64,000 bases of DNA from Pratylenchus scribneri (GCA_030063045.1 JAQSEB010000220.1:35303-99302), one strand, 5' to 3'. Positions 13,846-25,449 are shown, counted from the first letter of the stretch. The notes: generated by a model from the letters alone, not told the origin. Program-made: numbers and translations.

Positions 13846-16447
13846 ATGGCTCGACCGCGAGTTTTTTTCGATGTCGAGATTGGCGGAAGACCATCTGGTA
13901 AAATATATTTATATTTTACTATCGAAAATAATTTCTTATTATGCATATAGGGCGAATCATTATTGAGCTGTACTCCGATGTTGTCCCGCGTACTGCCGAG
14001 AATTTCCGTGCGCTCTGTACCGGCGAGAAAGGGATTGGCCAAAGCGGTAGGTCTATTTGATACAGCCAAAACTTCCATTGAGTCTAACAAATGAGAGGTC
14101 AATTAATTGTCATCAATTATAATTAATTAAGAACTGAGTCGATATATTTATTTATCGATGTCAAGTGAAAGAGAGCGTTTGGTAGAAAACTTATAATAGG
14201 AGATAGGACCTTAATCATAAATTGGTGAATTATTTGTGGTTTTTTGAGCGAACTTCATCAATTCTATATAACAATCAAAATAAATATATCTTTCGATAGC
14301 CATCAGTTTGCTCTTTATTTTGATATCAAAAAAATCCGGTGTCAGTATCAGTTATGATGAGCTATAAATAATCGATCTCGACTAGTTTGGGGCTTATCCC
14401 CAAAAAATTCGATTTTTAACAATCATATTTTGCATTTTTGGCTGCATAATAAATTTATGAAAAATTTCAGGGAAACCGCTGCATTTCCAGGGCACCAAGT
14501 TTCATCGCGTGATCCCTCGTTATGTGATTCAGGTTTTTTGTTGATAAAATGGCTCAATTGAAATTTAGCCTTTCGCTGTTAGGCGACCTTTAAAGTTTAT
14601 ACGAACAAAGAAAAGTTTAGGCAACCTTCAGAGTTTAGGCGACCTTTGTTTACAGTTTATGCAAATTTATCAAAAAATTTTACAATGTATATAAACTACA
14701 TAGAAAATTAAAGTAAAATTCATCAGTAAAACTAAAAATGCTTGGGAAAGAAATTCACCCATTCGCTTAGTCCTAAACCTGGCCTTGCCTAGCTAAAGCA
14801 TGCTCCAAGCCTCTGAGATCTGAGATTTTAACCTTAGCCTCTCTCACCATAATTGTAATTGGACATTTCAATAACAAGTAACATATTTGACTAAAATACA
14901 GTAGGTTGAAGTTAAATAGACTAGACTAGGTTCGGAGCATTGAGTTTAAGTTTAGAGAGATTAGGTTTTGAACATGAAGCATCATAATCCAAAGGTGGTC
15001 TAAACTTTTATTTGGTCGCTTAGTCAGTGAAAGTCGGCTAAACTTCAATTGAGCCGACAAATAATGATAAAAGAGATAGGATTAATATTAATGCCTTAAA
15101 GGGCGGGGATATCACGGATGGCGATGGCAGCGGGGGCGAATCAATCTATGGCCCTGAGTTCGAAGACGAGAATTTCCGCATCCGTCACACGGTGGCCGGC
15201 CTCTTAGTAAACAATGAAAAAAAAATTAAAAAACCACCTAAAATTTTTAGTCCATGTCCAATGATAACCGCCCTAATTCCAACAATTCGCAATTCTTTAT
15301 CACCTTGAATCCGCTTGAGGTTCGTAAAAATAATTATGTTTTACATTTATTTTCTCAAAAATTAGCATCTCGATGGGCATAATGTGGTTTTCGGCAATGT
15401 CATCGATGGAATGTATGTGCTCGAGGCAATTGCACAAACTGGCTCTGGATCGGGACGCGTCAGCATGGTAAAAATTAATAAATGAAATGAAAAATATCCT
15501 TATATGATAAAATATAAACAGAAATCGGGTAAAATAAATAATGATCCCGATATATTCTCAATTTGAGCTTAAGATTAGGGTTGACCAAAGGCGGCTCTAG
15601 ACTGAGATTTTATGTTTCTCGTTCTTGAAAAATCCACGGTTTTGATTCTCTAGGTTGGAAAAAAGAGCCATAAAAATTTTTTAAAATTTAATTTTTCATA
15701 AAATATCAAAAAATCAAGCAAAATAATTTGAATATGTATTCATATTTTCCTCTTCATCAATTTCTAAACCTTCTTTCATATAGGGAAAAAATTTAACTAA
15801 AAATATGGCCCGCAGTGAGAAAATTAGTCTAAAAATAAACTTGAAGGAAATTTAAGCAAAAAATGACTTTAGGGTAGGGCAAAAATGGACCATGGGGAAA
15901 ATTCTAATAAGCAAAAATATCATCTATCGTCAAATTCAAAAATTAATAATTTTACTCAAAAATGGTTCCGAAAGAGGAAAATTTTAGTCAAAAATATTCC
16001 AGATAGATTGAAATTTAAATCAAAAACAGCGTTTCAATGGAAATTTTAAGATAAAAATGGAACCGTTAGGGAAAAATTAGAGCCAAAAATGGCCACAGAA
16101 AAAATTGCCTCTCATAATGAAAGGGAAAAAAAGAACCAAAGAACCGCGGTCAATTCTGAGTTCCGACGCTCGATTCTGGTTTTTCTCAAGTTCTCGGATC
16201 TCGGTTCTGGTTTTTATTTAGCCCAAAAAGACCTCGGTTCCGGTTCGGGTACCCGACTTTGGACAAACCTAGTTTAGATGTTCAACTTAATAAATTACAA
16301 CAAAGAGGTACCCTATAGATAGGAGGGGAAAGCGTATTCAATAATAATAATATAAATTATTGACAAATGTGTAAAGTATGATTAATTTAGTCAATATTTT
16401 TTCAGAACTCGGTCATCGTGCGCTCGGGTGAACTTGAAGTCCGCTGA
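13846..16447 (+). CDS. Cyclophilin-type peptidyl-prolyl cis-trans isomerase, 175 aa, seven exons
   Basis: Exons 13846-13897, 13951-14046, 14471-14532, 15102-15206, 15251-15319, 15366-15467 and 16406-16447 join in frame into 175 codons plus stop. All introns start GT and end AG; the third acceptor is an unusual TTAAAG. Single-domain cyclophilins catalyse proline isomerisation in the cytosol or nucleus. Visible hallmarks are FDVEIGG near residue 8, [10 protein letters not shown] near 34, the active-site FHRVIP with Arg62, QGGD at 70-73 and NSQFFIT near 117. The loop [14 protein letters not shown] is the divergent-loop insertion of the Cyp40/CYN-3 type. The Trp that normally contacts cyclosporin is His129 (HLDGH), as in Cyp40-like members, so weak drug binding is inferred. 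Introns 3 (569 bp) and 6 (938 bp) are long, the latter because of a transposon. An AATAAA lies near 16,622. Confidence 0.93.
15576..16271. mobile_element. hAT-like non-autonomous element in cyclophilin intron 6
   Basis: The ends are inverted copies: TAGGGTTGACCAAAG at 15576 and, on the other strand, TAGGTTTGTCCAAAG ending at 16271. They are flanked by CTTAAGAT (15568-15575) and GTTTAGAT (16272-16279), which match at 6 of 8 positions. An aged 8-bp duplication fits the hAT superfamily. The interior consists of imperfect repeats of a GGAAAATTTTAGTCAAAAATGG-like motif and then a GGTTCTGG-rich part, with no transposase. The intron is otherwise only about 240 bp. Confidence 0.6.
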
Positions 16448-16924
16448 ACAGCATCCAGCATTTTATGCCATTCGGAAGGATTTATTTTGGGAGAATATAT
16501 CAATATTTTTTTGGCCCTTCACTTTTTGCATTTTTATGCCCCAAATAATTCCCCTCTTCTTGCCATAATGTTCCGAGCTCTTTTCTATTTTTGTGGCCAC
16601 AATTACATTTTCATTCGATCAAATAAAAATGTTGGAAAATGTGAATAAATATTTTCTTAGGAATTGATAACTCCCCTGCTGCACAGATCCCGGTATGAAT
16701 AAGAAAAATTGTTTTAATATGCGACCGGCCGAATCAATTTTGCACAACAAACAACAAAATGTCATCTGCTGAATGTAGCAAATTTTCACTGTCGTTTCAA
16801 ATATGGATCCCATTCTATGCAATTTCCCATATTTACGTACGGATGACATTTGTGAATTCATGTGCAAATTATTCAAATCTATATTAGAACAAAAATATGA
16901 CAAACTAAATTGGATATTATTTTT

Positions 16925-17660
16925 GCATTAAAAAGTCTTAAATAGTTTTTGACTTCTAATAAATCAGTAACCGGCTTTAAACTACAAACCATATATCAAT
17001 TTGGAGATCTCATCGAGACGTTTCTTTTTGCCATATATATTTCTTTGTTGAAATCGAAACTGAGCGAGTTAAACCGTCTAAACCATATTTTTACAGTTTT
17101 CTTGTTTTAAACACTTAAATATAGGGCCAAGACTTAGCATTTTATATACAATTCGATGTGTCTACAAAGTACTTATGACGCTATATGAAATTAAGGGCTT
17201 TTTGAAATTTTTTTTCAAAATCATGAAATGATATACCAATCGACTCGCCTCGACGAGCTGAGCACGAATCTGCTATTGGTTTCGTCTGAAACTCAAAAAT
17301 AAAAAACTTATGACCGAAAAGTAAAAAATTTAGTTGCGCAAAGGAAATACGGATTGGAACTGCTCCGTGGGCATTTCAGAGTGGACTCCTCCGTGTGCTC
17401 TGCCTCCGCGCGACCAGACGAGCCTTGGCTCGCTTCGCTCGCCAAGGCTCGTCCAGTTCCCGCGCTTCGGCTACGCACACTCCGGAGTCCACTCTTACAT
17501 TCCTCCGCAGTTCCAACACATTCCAGCGAGACTTAGAAAAAATTTTTCAAAAAGCCCTTAATTTCATATAGTGCCGAAATTTTTAAGATTTAAAACCGGT
17601 TTCTTATTTATTAGAATAGAAGTCAAAAACTACTTTTGATGAAAAAAGAAACTTTTTTGG
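16925..17660. repeat. Palindromic family A copy, split by a nested insertion
   Basis: The left arm (TAGTTTTTGACTTCTAATAA, then AACCGGCTTTAAAC) has an inverted counterpart at about 17,590-17,640 (AAACCGGTTTC, TTATTAGAATAGAAGTCAAA). Between them lies CATATATCAATTTGGAGATC followed by TCATCGAGACG, the shared core of family A. The 17181-17571 foldback element sits inside it. Ends are approximate. Confidence 0.6.
17181..17571. mobile_element. 391-bp foldback element with GC-rich stem
   Basis: The termini are inverted repeats of at least 27 bp that begin CTATATGAAATTAAGGGC on each strand. The interior folds again: a GGAGTCCACTC/GAGTGGACTCC pair and a perfect 13-bp stem GACGAGCCTTGGC/GCCAAGGCTCGTC at 17417-17453. 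The GC-rich core contrasts with the surroundings. A stretch reading CGACGAGCTGAGCACGAATC also occurs, slightly changed, inside the element at 62,357-63,047. The target duplication is unclear. Confidence 0.7.
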
Positions 17661-17661
17661 T

Positions 17662-18289
17662 GCAAAAAAAATTTTTCTTTATCTTCTACTATAAATGCCA
17701 TTGCTCGAATATGATAAAGTCAAAATTTATCGAAGCTGAACAAGAGACTTTCATTTAGGTTTCAACGGTATCCAGCCAAACAAAATGAGAAAAGCTGATC
17801 AATGGATGGAATTATTTTTTAAAAATACATATTTGAAATAAATTTAAAATTCATTTACTTTTTGAGTACAACCGGTTTGCTAATGCTAATGTAAATTGGC
17901 TTAATTTTAAATGAAAATCGGACATATTCATAATTCATTTGAAAAATTTCTAATAAAAAATTTCAAAATTATGCATTTACATTGTGTTTTGTGTTGTTAA
18001 AGAGGGGATAAATTTGTTTGAAGAAAAAATGACGAATGCTATTTGGAATTTGGATTGAATTAATAAAAGATCAAAGAATCGACCATTGCCTGACCAGATT
18101 TATATAAAATTCCGCGTACCCAGGGAAGAGACGAGGACGAAGATGAGGAAATTTGGACAACATTGAATTTGAGTATCAAATTCGTCAAAAAGAGACAGTC
18201 TTGTTATTCATATTTGCATTTATTTTAAAATATCTTGGGGTGGAGGGGCGAACAGGGTGGAGAATGGCGAAGAAGAATGGGAGTATATT
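17662..18289. other. Intergenic, no feature recognised
   Basis: AT-rich sequence with no supported exon, RNA gene or clear repeat. The open frame from 18,153 continues into the TCATC microsatellite and is not credible as a gene. Confidence 0.4.
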
Positions 18290-19020
18290 GATAGAGATGA
18301 TGATTAAGATGATGATCCTCATCATCATAATCATATCATATTCTTTTTCATCTTCTTTTCATCATCTCTTTTTTATCATCAACTTCTTTATCATCATCTT
18401 CTTCATTATCATCCTATCATTATCTTCCTCGTCCTCATCATCATTCATCACCCTATTCATTATCTTCCTCATGAACAATCATTATCTTCTTCACCATTTT
18501 CTTCGTCATCCTCATCATATCTTCCTTTTATCATCATCCTCATCATTTTCTCCCTCATCCTCATCATTATCTTCCTCATGATCATCCTCATCATTATCTT
18601 CCTTATCATCATCCTCATCATCATCTTCTTCATCATTTTCTTCCTCAGGCCCGTACCCAGGGGGTTGGCCCCGGCCAACCCCAAGCCGCAAAAAAAGTAA
18701 AGGGACCCTTTGGGGGGGGGGGGGGGAATTTTCCGCTGGACGGCCATTTTTAGTTCAAATTTTTCGATGCGCGGCCTATTTTTTTAAAAATTTTCCCTGC
18801 GGGGCCATTTTTGGCTTAAATTTTGCCTTGCGGGGCCATTTGGCGAAAATTGCCCCCTTCCAAAAATTTTTGCACCTCTCGAAATTTTTTTTCTGGCTAC
18901 GTTACTGGCCATGGGCCACCTCCAGGGAAAATTCCTGGGTACGAGCCTGTTCTTCCTCATCATCATCCTTATCCTTCTCTTCTTCATCATCTTTCTCATC
19001 ATTATTTTCCTCATTTTAAA
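18290..19020. repeat. (TCATCATCTTCC)-type microsatellite interrupted by a MITE
   Basis: Degenerate repeats of TCATC, TTCCTCATC and TCTTC run from about 18,300 to 18,645 and resume at 18,950-19,020. The insertion at 18646-18949 splits them. Ser-rich or Met/Arg-rich open frames here are products of the repeat. Confidence 0.9.
18646..18949. mobile_element. 304-bp hAT-type MITE with 8-bp target duplication
   Basis: The left end reads CAGGCCCGTACCCAGG and the right end, on the opposite strand, CAGGCTCGTACCCAGG: 16-bp terminal inverted repeats with one mismatch. Identical TTCTTCCT octamers flank the element (18638-18645 and 18950-18957). The interior is GC-rich for this region, contains a run of about 16 G and GGGGCCATTT repeats, and has no coding capacity. 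The host sequence is itself repetitive, which weakens the octamer evidence slightly. Confidence 0.82.
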
Positions 19021-19569
19021 CAACAAAAACAAAACATAGAACAATGAATATTTTTTATAGATTATTGATTAAAAATGCATTTCATAATATTTTTTGGATT
19101 TATTCATAAAAAGGAAATTAATTTTCTCTCCATTCAATTTGGAATAGGAGAATAGAGAATTAGTTTAATTTATAAATAAATTAAAAATTAAAACCAACCT
19201 TTTATGCTAAATTATATGGCCATGGACTTAGCAAATATTAATTTTGCCGTCGTTTAACCAGTCGCAAATAGTAGATTTGTCGTCGTTCAATATTAGTCAA
19301 AAATTGTAAATTTGTCGTAGGCCGCGTGGTTTAATAATAGATGAAAATAGTAAATTTGTCGTCGTTTGATGATATTAGCCATTTTTCCCAGAACCAACAC
19401 AAGGCAGAGGTCAAATGGTCCAGATTTATTTAAGTTTTAACAGGCACCATTATGACCTCTCTTGGTTGGAACATGAGAATTTGACATGGAGTAAATAATA
19501 ATAAATTGAATAAGGCTTAAATTGGTGTGAAAAAAATGTTGCTTTTCAAACTGAAAATATAGAAGATTT
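19021..19569. other. Intergenic, no gene seen
   Basis: AT-rich sequence. A phrase near TAGTAGATTTGTCGTCGTT recurs three times between 19,240 and 19,370, suggesting a short degenerate tandem repeat. Nothing else is supported. Confidence 0.4.
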
Positions 19570-20090
19570 TGTTGGGGCAAAACACAAAAAATCAGAATTA
19601 AGTAAAACACAAAAAATTCGGAAAAATCAGAAGGCAAAACACAAAAAAATCTGAATTAGGCAAAACACAAAAAATTCGGAAAAATCAGAAGGCAAAACAC
19701 AAAAAAATCTGAATTAGGCAAAACACAAAAAATCGAAAAATCAAAAATGGACAAAACAAAAAAATCAGAATTAGGCAAAACACAAAAAATTAGAATTGGG
19801 TAAAACACAAAAAAACAGAATTGGGCAAAACACAAAAAATTAGAATTGGGTAAAACACAAAAAACAGAATTGGGCAAAACACAAAAAATTGGAATTGGGT
19901 AAAACACAAAAAATTGGAAAAATCAGAAATGGACAAAATATAAAAAAATCAGAATTAGGCAAAAACAAAAATCAGAATTAGGCAAAACACAAAAATTCAG
20001 AATTAGCTAAAAATACAAAAAATCAGAATTAGGCAAAATACAAAAAAATCAGAATTGAGTAAAATACAAAAAAAAATCAGAATTGGGCAT
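19570..20090. repeat. A-rich minisatellite, ~22-25-bp unit
   Basis: The unit is close to GAATTAGGCAAAACACAAA followed by AAATCA, repeated about twenty times with variable A-run length. It starts just beyond the last recognisable coding exon of the phospholipase D pseudogene and occupies the place where downstream exons would be expected. Confidence 0.9.
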
Positions 20091-20409
20091 AATTATTGAT
20101 ATTCCCGGAGTCCACTTTTTCTCAGCAATCTTTTGCATCCACAAACCATTGACAGTATGAATTCAAGCGTTGTGGGAAGGAGGAGCCGTAACATTTTTTG
20201 TGCAACCAAATTTGGCCAGTGTCTTCCAATACGGTTTTTATTGTGTCAACCCATGCTTGGGTGTCCTCTTCATTTGAACATTTCAACATCAAAAGTCAAA
20301 ACGCTGGAAATTGAGAAAAATTTAGTTAAAAATTTTTTGAACAGTTTTAGCTTTTTGCTTGAAAAATATTTGATTTGCAGAAAAGAATAAAAACTATCAA
20401 AATAAAAAT

Positions 20410-20690
20410 ATAATAATTGTTTATGGGTTTAAAATTTATATTGAAAAACCATATACCCAATCGAAAATTTTACATTTTATTATCAAGACGCATCGATTGA
20501 TATTGTGGTTACAAAATTAAATGGTTTAAAAACCGTTTTTGGTTCAAAACTAATTTAGAATTGGTTATTAAAACTGTGGCAAAATGATAATCAAATGATG
20601 TGTTTTGACCATTCTATCGATTTTCGATTGGGCATAAGATACATCAATATGATTTATTTAAAAAATCTTTTCGGCATTTTAAATGGTCTG
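20410..20690. repeat. Palindromic family A copy (PLD intron)
   Basis: The left half has ACCATATACCCAATCGA and CAAGACGCATCGATTGATA. The right half inverts these as GATGTGTTTTGACCATTC and TCGATTTTCGATTGGGCAT. The centre is rich in AAACCGTTTT. Boundaries are approximate. Confidence 0.65.
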
Positions 20691-21221
20691 TTTTTTCGGC
20701 AATTTATTTATTTTCAATTTATTGAATATAGACAATAATTTTTTATCTTTTGGATGCCAACATTTACCGTGTCAATGTTAGGATTTTCCAAAATTACCAA
20801 AACATGGCCAAATATGAATAAAAATAAAGTCAAATTTAATTTTAACATTCCAAAATAATCCTAATAAAAAAAATTACTGTTGTAAATTTGAAAGTGCAAA
20901 TTCCTTTGGACGAATTGTAGCAGCCAACTCCGGGGAATTTATCTCGAATTGTTCATCAAAAAGGAGGACTAGGCGATTTGTTCATCCGATTGATCCATAG
21001 AGCAAACATACGTGTACTTGACGATCAACCACCTTTAAAATTGAGAATAAATTATAACAAAATGGGGTGGAAATTTAACAAATAAAATATAATGTCATAA
21101 AATCTCAAGGTTTTTGGATATTTTTGAAAATATTTTAACCTAATCAAATAAAAAATCTATTTTAAAAACGTAAAAATTGCTAATCGAATGGTTGGTTTAT
21201 TCGGCTAAATGACAATTGGAC

Positions 21222-21530
21222 TTGGATGATGGACAGACAGTCTGGTTTCTGGTGATAAAATTTATAACATTTTATTAGCCTTAAAATTATTTACCAAAAT
21301 GATATCAAAAGCATTGGCTAATATTGAATATTTACCGAGTTATGGCCAAAAAACTGTTGATTTAATTCAAATTGTTGGGCTTGTGGCTATTTTTTGAGCC
21401 ATAATTCGATAAATTTCCGATATTAGCCAGTGGTTTTGATACCATTTTGCTAGCTAATTTTATGGCCAAAAAAATTTTATATAAATTGCTCCCGCAACTT
21501 TATCACCTTAATACTTGACTGTTTTATCCG
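21222..21530. repeat. Foldback family B copy 1 (PLD intron)
   Basis: Imperfect inverted arms: GATAAAATTTATAAC, CATTTTATTAGCCTTAAAAT and ACCGAGTTATGGCC on the left answer GGCCATAATTCGATAAAT, CTAGCTAATTTTATGGCC and ACTTTATCACC on the right. The same order of blocks occurs at 58,584-58,909. No coding capacity. Confidence 0.7.
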
Positions 21531-21987
21531 AAATTTTCTTCTCCTCCAATTGTAATAAAAATTGTTTATTCTAAATTTTGGTACTTTTTTTTTTATCAAT
21601 TTTGCAATTCATTCTATCATTCGTTGGCCATTTTTCATCCTTTAAAACAAGTTTAAAAATAAGATTTAGCTAGAAATCTATGGCCTAAAAACCCTAAGAA
21701 TTTACGGCTTATCCTCTAAAAACCCAATTAAATGGATAAAAAGAAACCTTCGACTTCATGGGAGTAGCCAACTAATGCAAAATTGTTTGCATCCATAGAA
21801 GACTTTGTTGCCACCCGGTCGTTTCTTGATCTTCCCTTCCGTGTATTTTCCGCCCAGCTCATTGATGAAGGAATAGCGAGAGACGTCACAAAATTCCGCC
21901 TGAATTAACGAATGAATAAATTAAAATTGGAAATATTTAATTTGTTTAAAAAAATAATGAATGGCGAACGAAAAATATTTAAAATGT

Positions 21988-22255
21988 CGAAAAGATTATA
22001 TAATGGTTTGTAAACCGAAACCACCAAACCATATATGCAATCGATAAAAATCACCAAAACGCATGATTTGATAGCAATTTGGCTAGGTCTAACCAATTTT
22101 AAATTAGTTTTTGAACCAAAAATCATAAATGATTTAAACGGTTTAATACCCTATTTATCAAACCATGGAAAATTATATAACATCGACGCGTCTTGATCCT
22201 TGATGTGATATATCGATTGTGCAAATAGAGGGTTTGGTGGTCTAGAATGGGAACA
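21988..22255. repeat. Palindromic family A copy (PLD intron)
   Basis: The left arm reads CGAAAAGATTATATAATGGT, then CCACCAAACCATATATGCAA. The right arm has AACCATGGAAAATTATATAA, CGACGCGTCTTGAT and GGTTTGGTGGTCTAGAA. This is one of the better preserved copies of the dispersed family. Confidence 0.7.
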
Positions 22256-23119
22256 GCTCAACTTGCGCTGTTTAAAATAATTCTCCAAGGCCCAATCCCT
22301 AATCTATATACCAACTGTAATGTTTTTAGTATTAAATTAAGCAGCGATCTCTTGGCTACCTATTGATATTAATTTTATTAAGAATGATTCATAATTGGTC
22401 GAATTATACCCAGAAAAAAAAATTTAAAAACGACTTTTACTCTGAATTTCCTTGATTTTAACAGTTTTTAAACATAACGTCACATTTCTTAACGATTTAA
22501 ATGATATTAATATCATTGGATAGCCAAGAGTTCGCTCTTTAATTTGATTAAAAAAAATTACAATTGATTTGGGCCTTGGTGAGTTATTTTAAACGGCACA
22601 AGTTGGGGGCGTACCCTCTCTTCTAAGACAAACCACTGAAGACTGAACCGTTAAATTTTTTTAAACATTTTCAATACTTTTTTTGATTAATAAATCAACC
22701 CGAAAATTCTAATTTTTAAAATTAAAGTCAAACCGTTTCATGATATTCCCTGTTGATTGGGATGGCCAGCACCGAGCGAAGCCATTTTTCCAACTTCCTC
22801 GCCCTCTCGTGCATTTGCACATCCGACTGGGTCAAGTCGGGGAACACTGGGAAATGTGGCAATGTTGAGGCCGGCTGATGGTGTTCGGATGGGGTGCCAA
22901 AACGTTGTTTTCCATCACTTTGTGGCGTCTCTTTTTTTGTTTGTGGTGTTGGTGGCCGTAATATCGTCTCGGTCCCAGTTAGAATCCGGTGCACAGCAGC
23001 CTTCGTTGTTATCATCAATTTCGGGGTTTTTGGACAGCACTCTTAGCTGTAAATTTTTGTTTTTAAATGGGAAGAATTTAATTTGATAAAGAAAACATTC
23101 AAAATTACTTAAAAAAGTA

Positions 23120-24100
23120 TTTAAATCGGCGAAAAAGATTATTGCGGTTCAATGGTTTGTCCTAGACCACCAAACACCACAAAACCTTATACTCCAATCG
23201 AGAATCGATAGATCTCATCAAAAACCATTATCGATTGATAGTTGTCATGGTTTGGTAAAAAATTGAGGGTATTATAAACCATTTGAACCGATTTTGGGTT
23301 TAAGGGCATAAAACTAAAACCGTTTAAACCGATTTGGGTTTAAGGGTATAAAACTGCTTAAACCGATTTTGGGTTTTAGAGAATAAAACTGCTTAAACCG
23401 ATTGTGGGTTTAAGGTTACTAAACCGTTTAAGCCGATTTGGTTTTAAGGGTATTAAACCGTTTAAGCCGATTCGGGTTTAAGGGTATTAAACCATTTTTA
23501 ACCTTGGGTTTTAGACTATAAACTGCTTAAACCGATTGTGGGTTTAAGGTTATTAAACCGTTTAAGCCGATTTGGTTTTAAGGGTATTAAACCGTTTAAA
23601 CCGATTGTGGGTTTAAGGTTATTAAACCGTTTAAAGCGATTGTGGGTTTAAGGTTATTAAACCGTTTAAGCCGATTTGGTTTTAAGGGTATTAAACCGTT
23701 TAAGCCGATTTGGGTTTAAGGGTATTAAACCATTTTTAACCGATTTTGGGTTTTAGACTATAACTGCTTAAACCGATTGTGGGTTTAAGGTTATTAAACC
23801 GTTTAAGCCGATTTGGGTTTAAGGGTATTAAACCATTTTTAACCGATTTTGGGTTTTAGACTATAACTGCTTAAACCGATTGTGGGTTTAAGGTTATTAA
23901 ACCGTTTAAACCGATTGTGGGTTTAAGGTTATTAAACCGTTTAAGCCGATTTGGGTTTAAGGGTATTAAACCATTTTCCGGTTTTTAGTTCAGAACTAAT
24001 TTAAAATTGGTCAATCCTAAAATAAATTCTCGAAGAGCGATTGGGTACGTATATGGTTTGATGGTCTAGGATAATCCTATGAACCGCTATAAACTTTTCG
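23120..24100. repeat. Family A copy expanded by an internal 34-37-bp minisatellite
   Basis: Both ends carry family A sequence: AAAAAGATTATTGCGG and GTCCTAGACCACCAAAC on the left, ATATGGTTTGATGGTCTAGG on the right. The centre, about 23,275-23,980, is a tandem array of ACCGATTGTGGGTTTAAGG with TTATTAAACCGTTTAAGC and close variants, at least fifteen units. It lies in the intron between PLD exons 3 and 4. Confidence 0.8.
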
Positions 24101-25449
24101 CCATTTTCAATTTTTTTTTCGCTAATATTTCTTTTTTTTGGATTTTTTTAAAATTTAAAAACCTCATAGTTTATTGATGGTTTTTTCCCTTTGTGCTTGC
24201 ATTTTTCCTTATCATCATCGTCGTCGGTGGCACCCTCAATGACTTCTTCAATTCGATTCCGGGCTCTAAATTTATTTTGGGGGTTTTTTATCATAATAAA
24301 ATTTGAGTTTAGATTTTTAGGCTCAACAAATTTTGCTTAAGTATTTTTTAAGGCCGATTTTGGAAAAGATTGGGAATTTAGCCGGTCGACGGTCTATTCT
24401 GGATATCTTGGTTTCTTGTCTTTATACAAACTCAAAAATGGGCTCATTCGATTCGGCATGATCAATTTAGTGTTTGAAATTTCAATTTCAAAAAGTTATA
24501 AGTTTATTTCGAAAAACTGAACCGTTGTTTAAACTCAAACTGGTTTTGGTTTACCAAATTTTGTCTAGATTTTAATACAAGTCTGGAATTGAAATTTGAA
24601 AGAGTAAATCGACCCATGTCGAGTCGAATGACCCTATTCTCGAACCTCTAGTAGATTGCCTAAATGCCGAGATTCTCGAAATCGGCCTGACTGGTAAAGA
24701 CCTATCCTAATCTTTTCTTGGAAAGGCGAATTTTCGAAATTGGCCGAAAAATATTATATATGGCCTTATATGAAAATAATCCTATTTTAATCAGCCGAAA
24801 GCTATTCGATTGATTTAATCGAAAATTCCGGCTTATTTTTCGTAATTTTGGCGACCTAATGACCAATTTACTTTGGCCTTTGGTGACCTAAAGCGACCAT
24901 TCCCAAATTTTCATAATTAATTTATGGAAACCTTCTGACTGGCGCTTTAATCCTCTCAGCTCCCCGGTGTATTATTAAACGATTGGAAAGGTAGTAAAAG
25001 TCCTGGTAACGTTTGATCACCCGCCATTTGTATCGTCCATGTTCCAGCTCAATTGTGTATCTGAAAAAATGGCAAAATTACCTTAAAAATCATAAATTAT
25101 TTACATTATTGGATTCAAAATGTGATATCCGGGCGATGTGTCCCGTTCCACCTTCACAATGGTTGTCTCAACCGGAATGCCCGGGATCCAAAAGCCATGT
25201 TTTCGTACTTCATCTTAACTTTCGTAAATGGTTGTATATGGGATGATGCCCCGGCGGTGTTTTGGGCTTTTGGTTGCTTCATCCTCCCCACCATCACAAT
25301 CGCACGTGGTGTCGATTGCAGCGGATGTTGGTGTTTCCATTTTATTTTAATTTTTATTGTTGTTGAATTGGATGATTATTGATTATTAAATTAATTTATT
25401 AATTAATTAATTGAAATCAACAGCTAAAAGGAAATGTTTATTTTATTTG

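Larger units (their letters stand above)
20110..25340 (-). pseudogene. pld: Phospholipase D (PLD1-like) pseudogene: PX and PH exons only, several disablements
   Basis: Seven exons can be followed, each bounded by GT/AG: 25340-25105, 25060-24932, 24265-24163, 23046-22734, 21899-21748, 21032-20878 and 20303 to about 20,115. Exon 1 has a plausible ATG and GFWIPG. Exon 2 gives the PX core YTIELEHGRYKW. Exon 4 gives PX ERARKLEKWL, exon 5 YSFINELGGKYTEG with KKRPGG, exon 6 WLIVKYTY, exon 7 EDTQAWVDTIK and YGSSFP, as in the PX-PH part of animal PLD1, which makes phosphatidic acid at membranes. Disablements: TAA at 25215-25217, a shift near an A7 run (about 22,926-22,940), TGA at 21756-21758, shifts near 20,970 and 20,286-20,298, and TGA at 20122-20124. 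No HKD motif follows. Splice phases remain compatible, so decay is recent, or some lesions are assembly errors. Confidence 0.85.

Noticed and set aside
18153..18747. Ser-rich and Met/Arg-rich frames
   Set aside because: Translations of the TCATC microsatellite.
19570..20090. Telomere-like TTAGGC occurrences
   Set aside because: The hexamer occurs once per longer A-rich unit, not as a tandem hexamer, so it is not a telomeric tract.
22728..23018. Stand-alone 96-codon minus-strand frame
   Set aside because: It is one frame of PLD pseudogene exon 4; its upstream ATG arises only from the frameshift.
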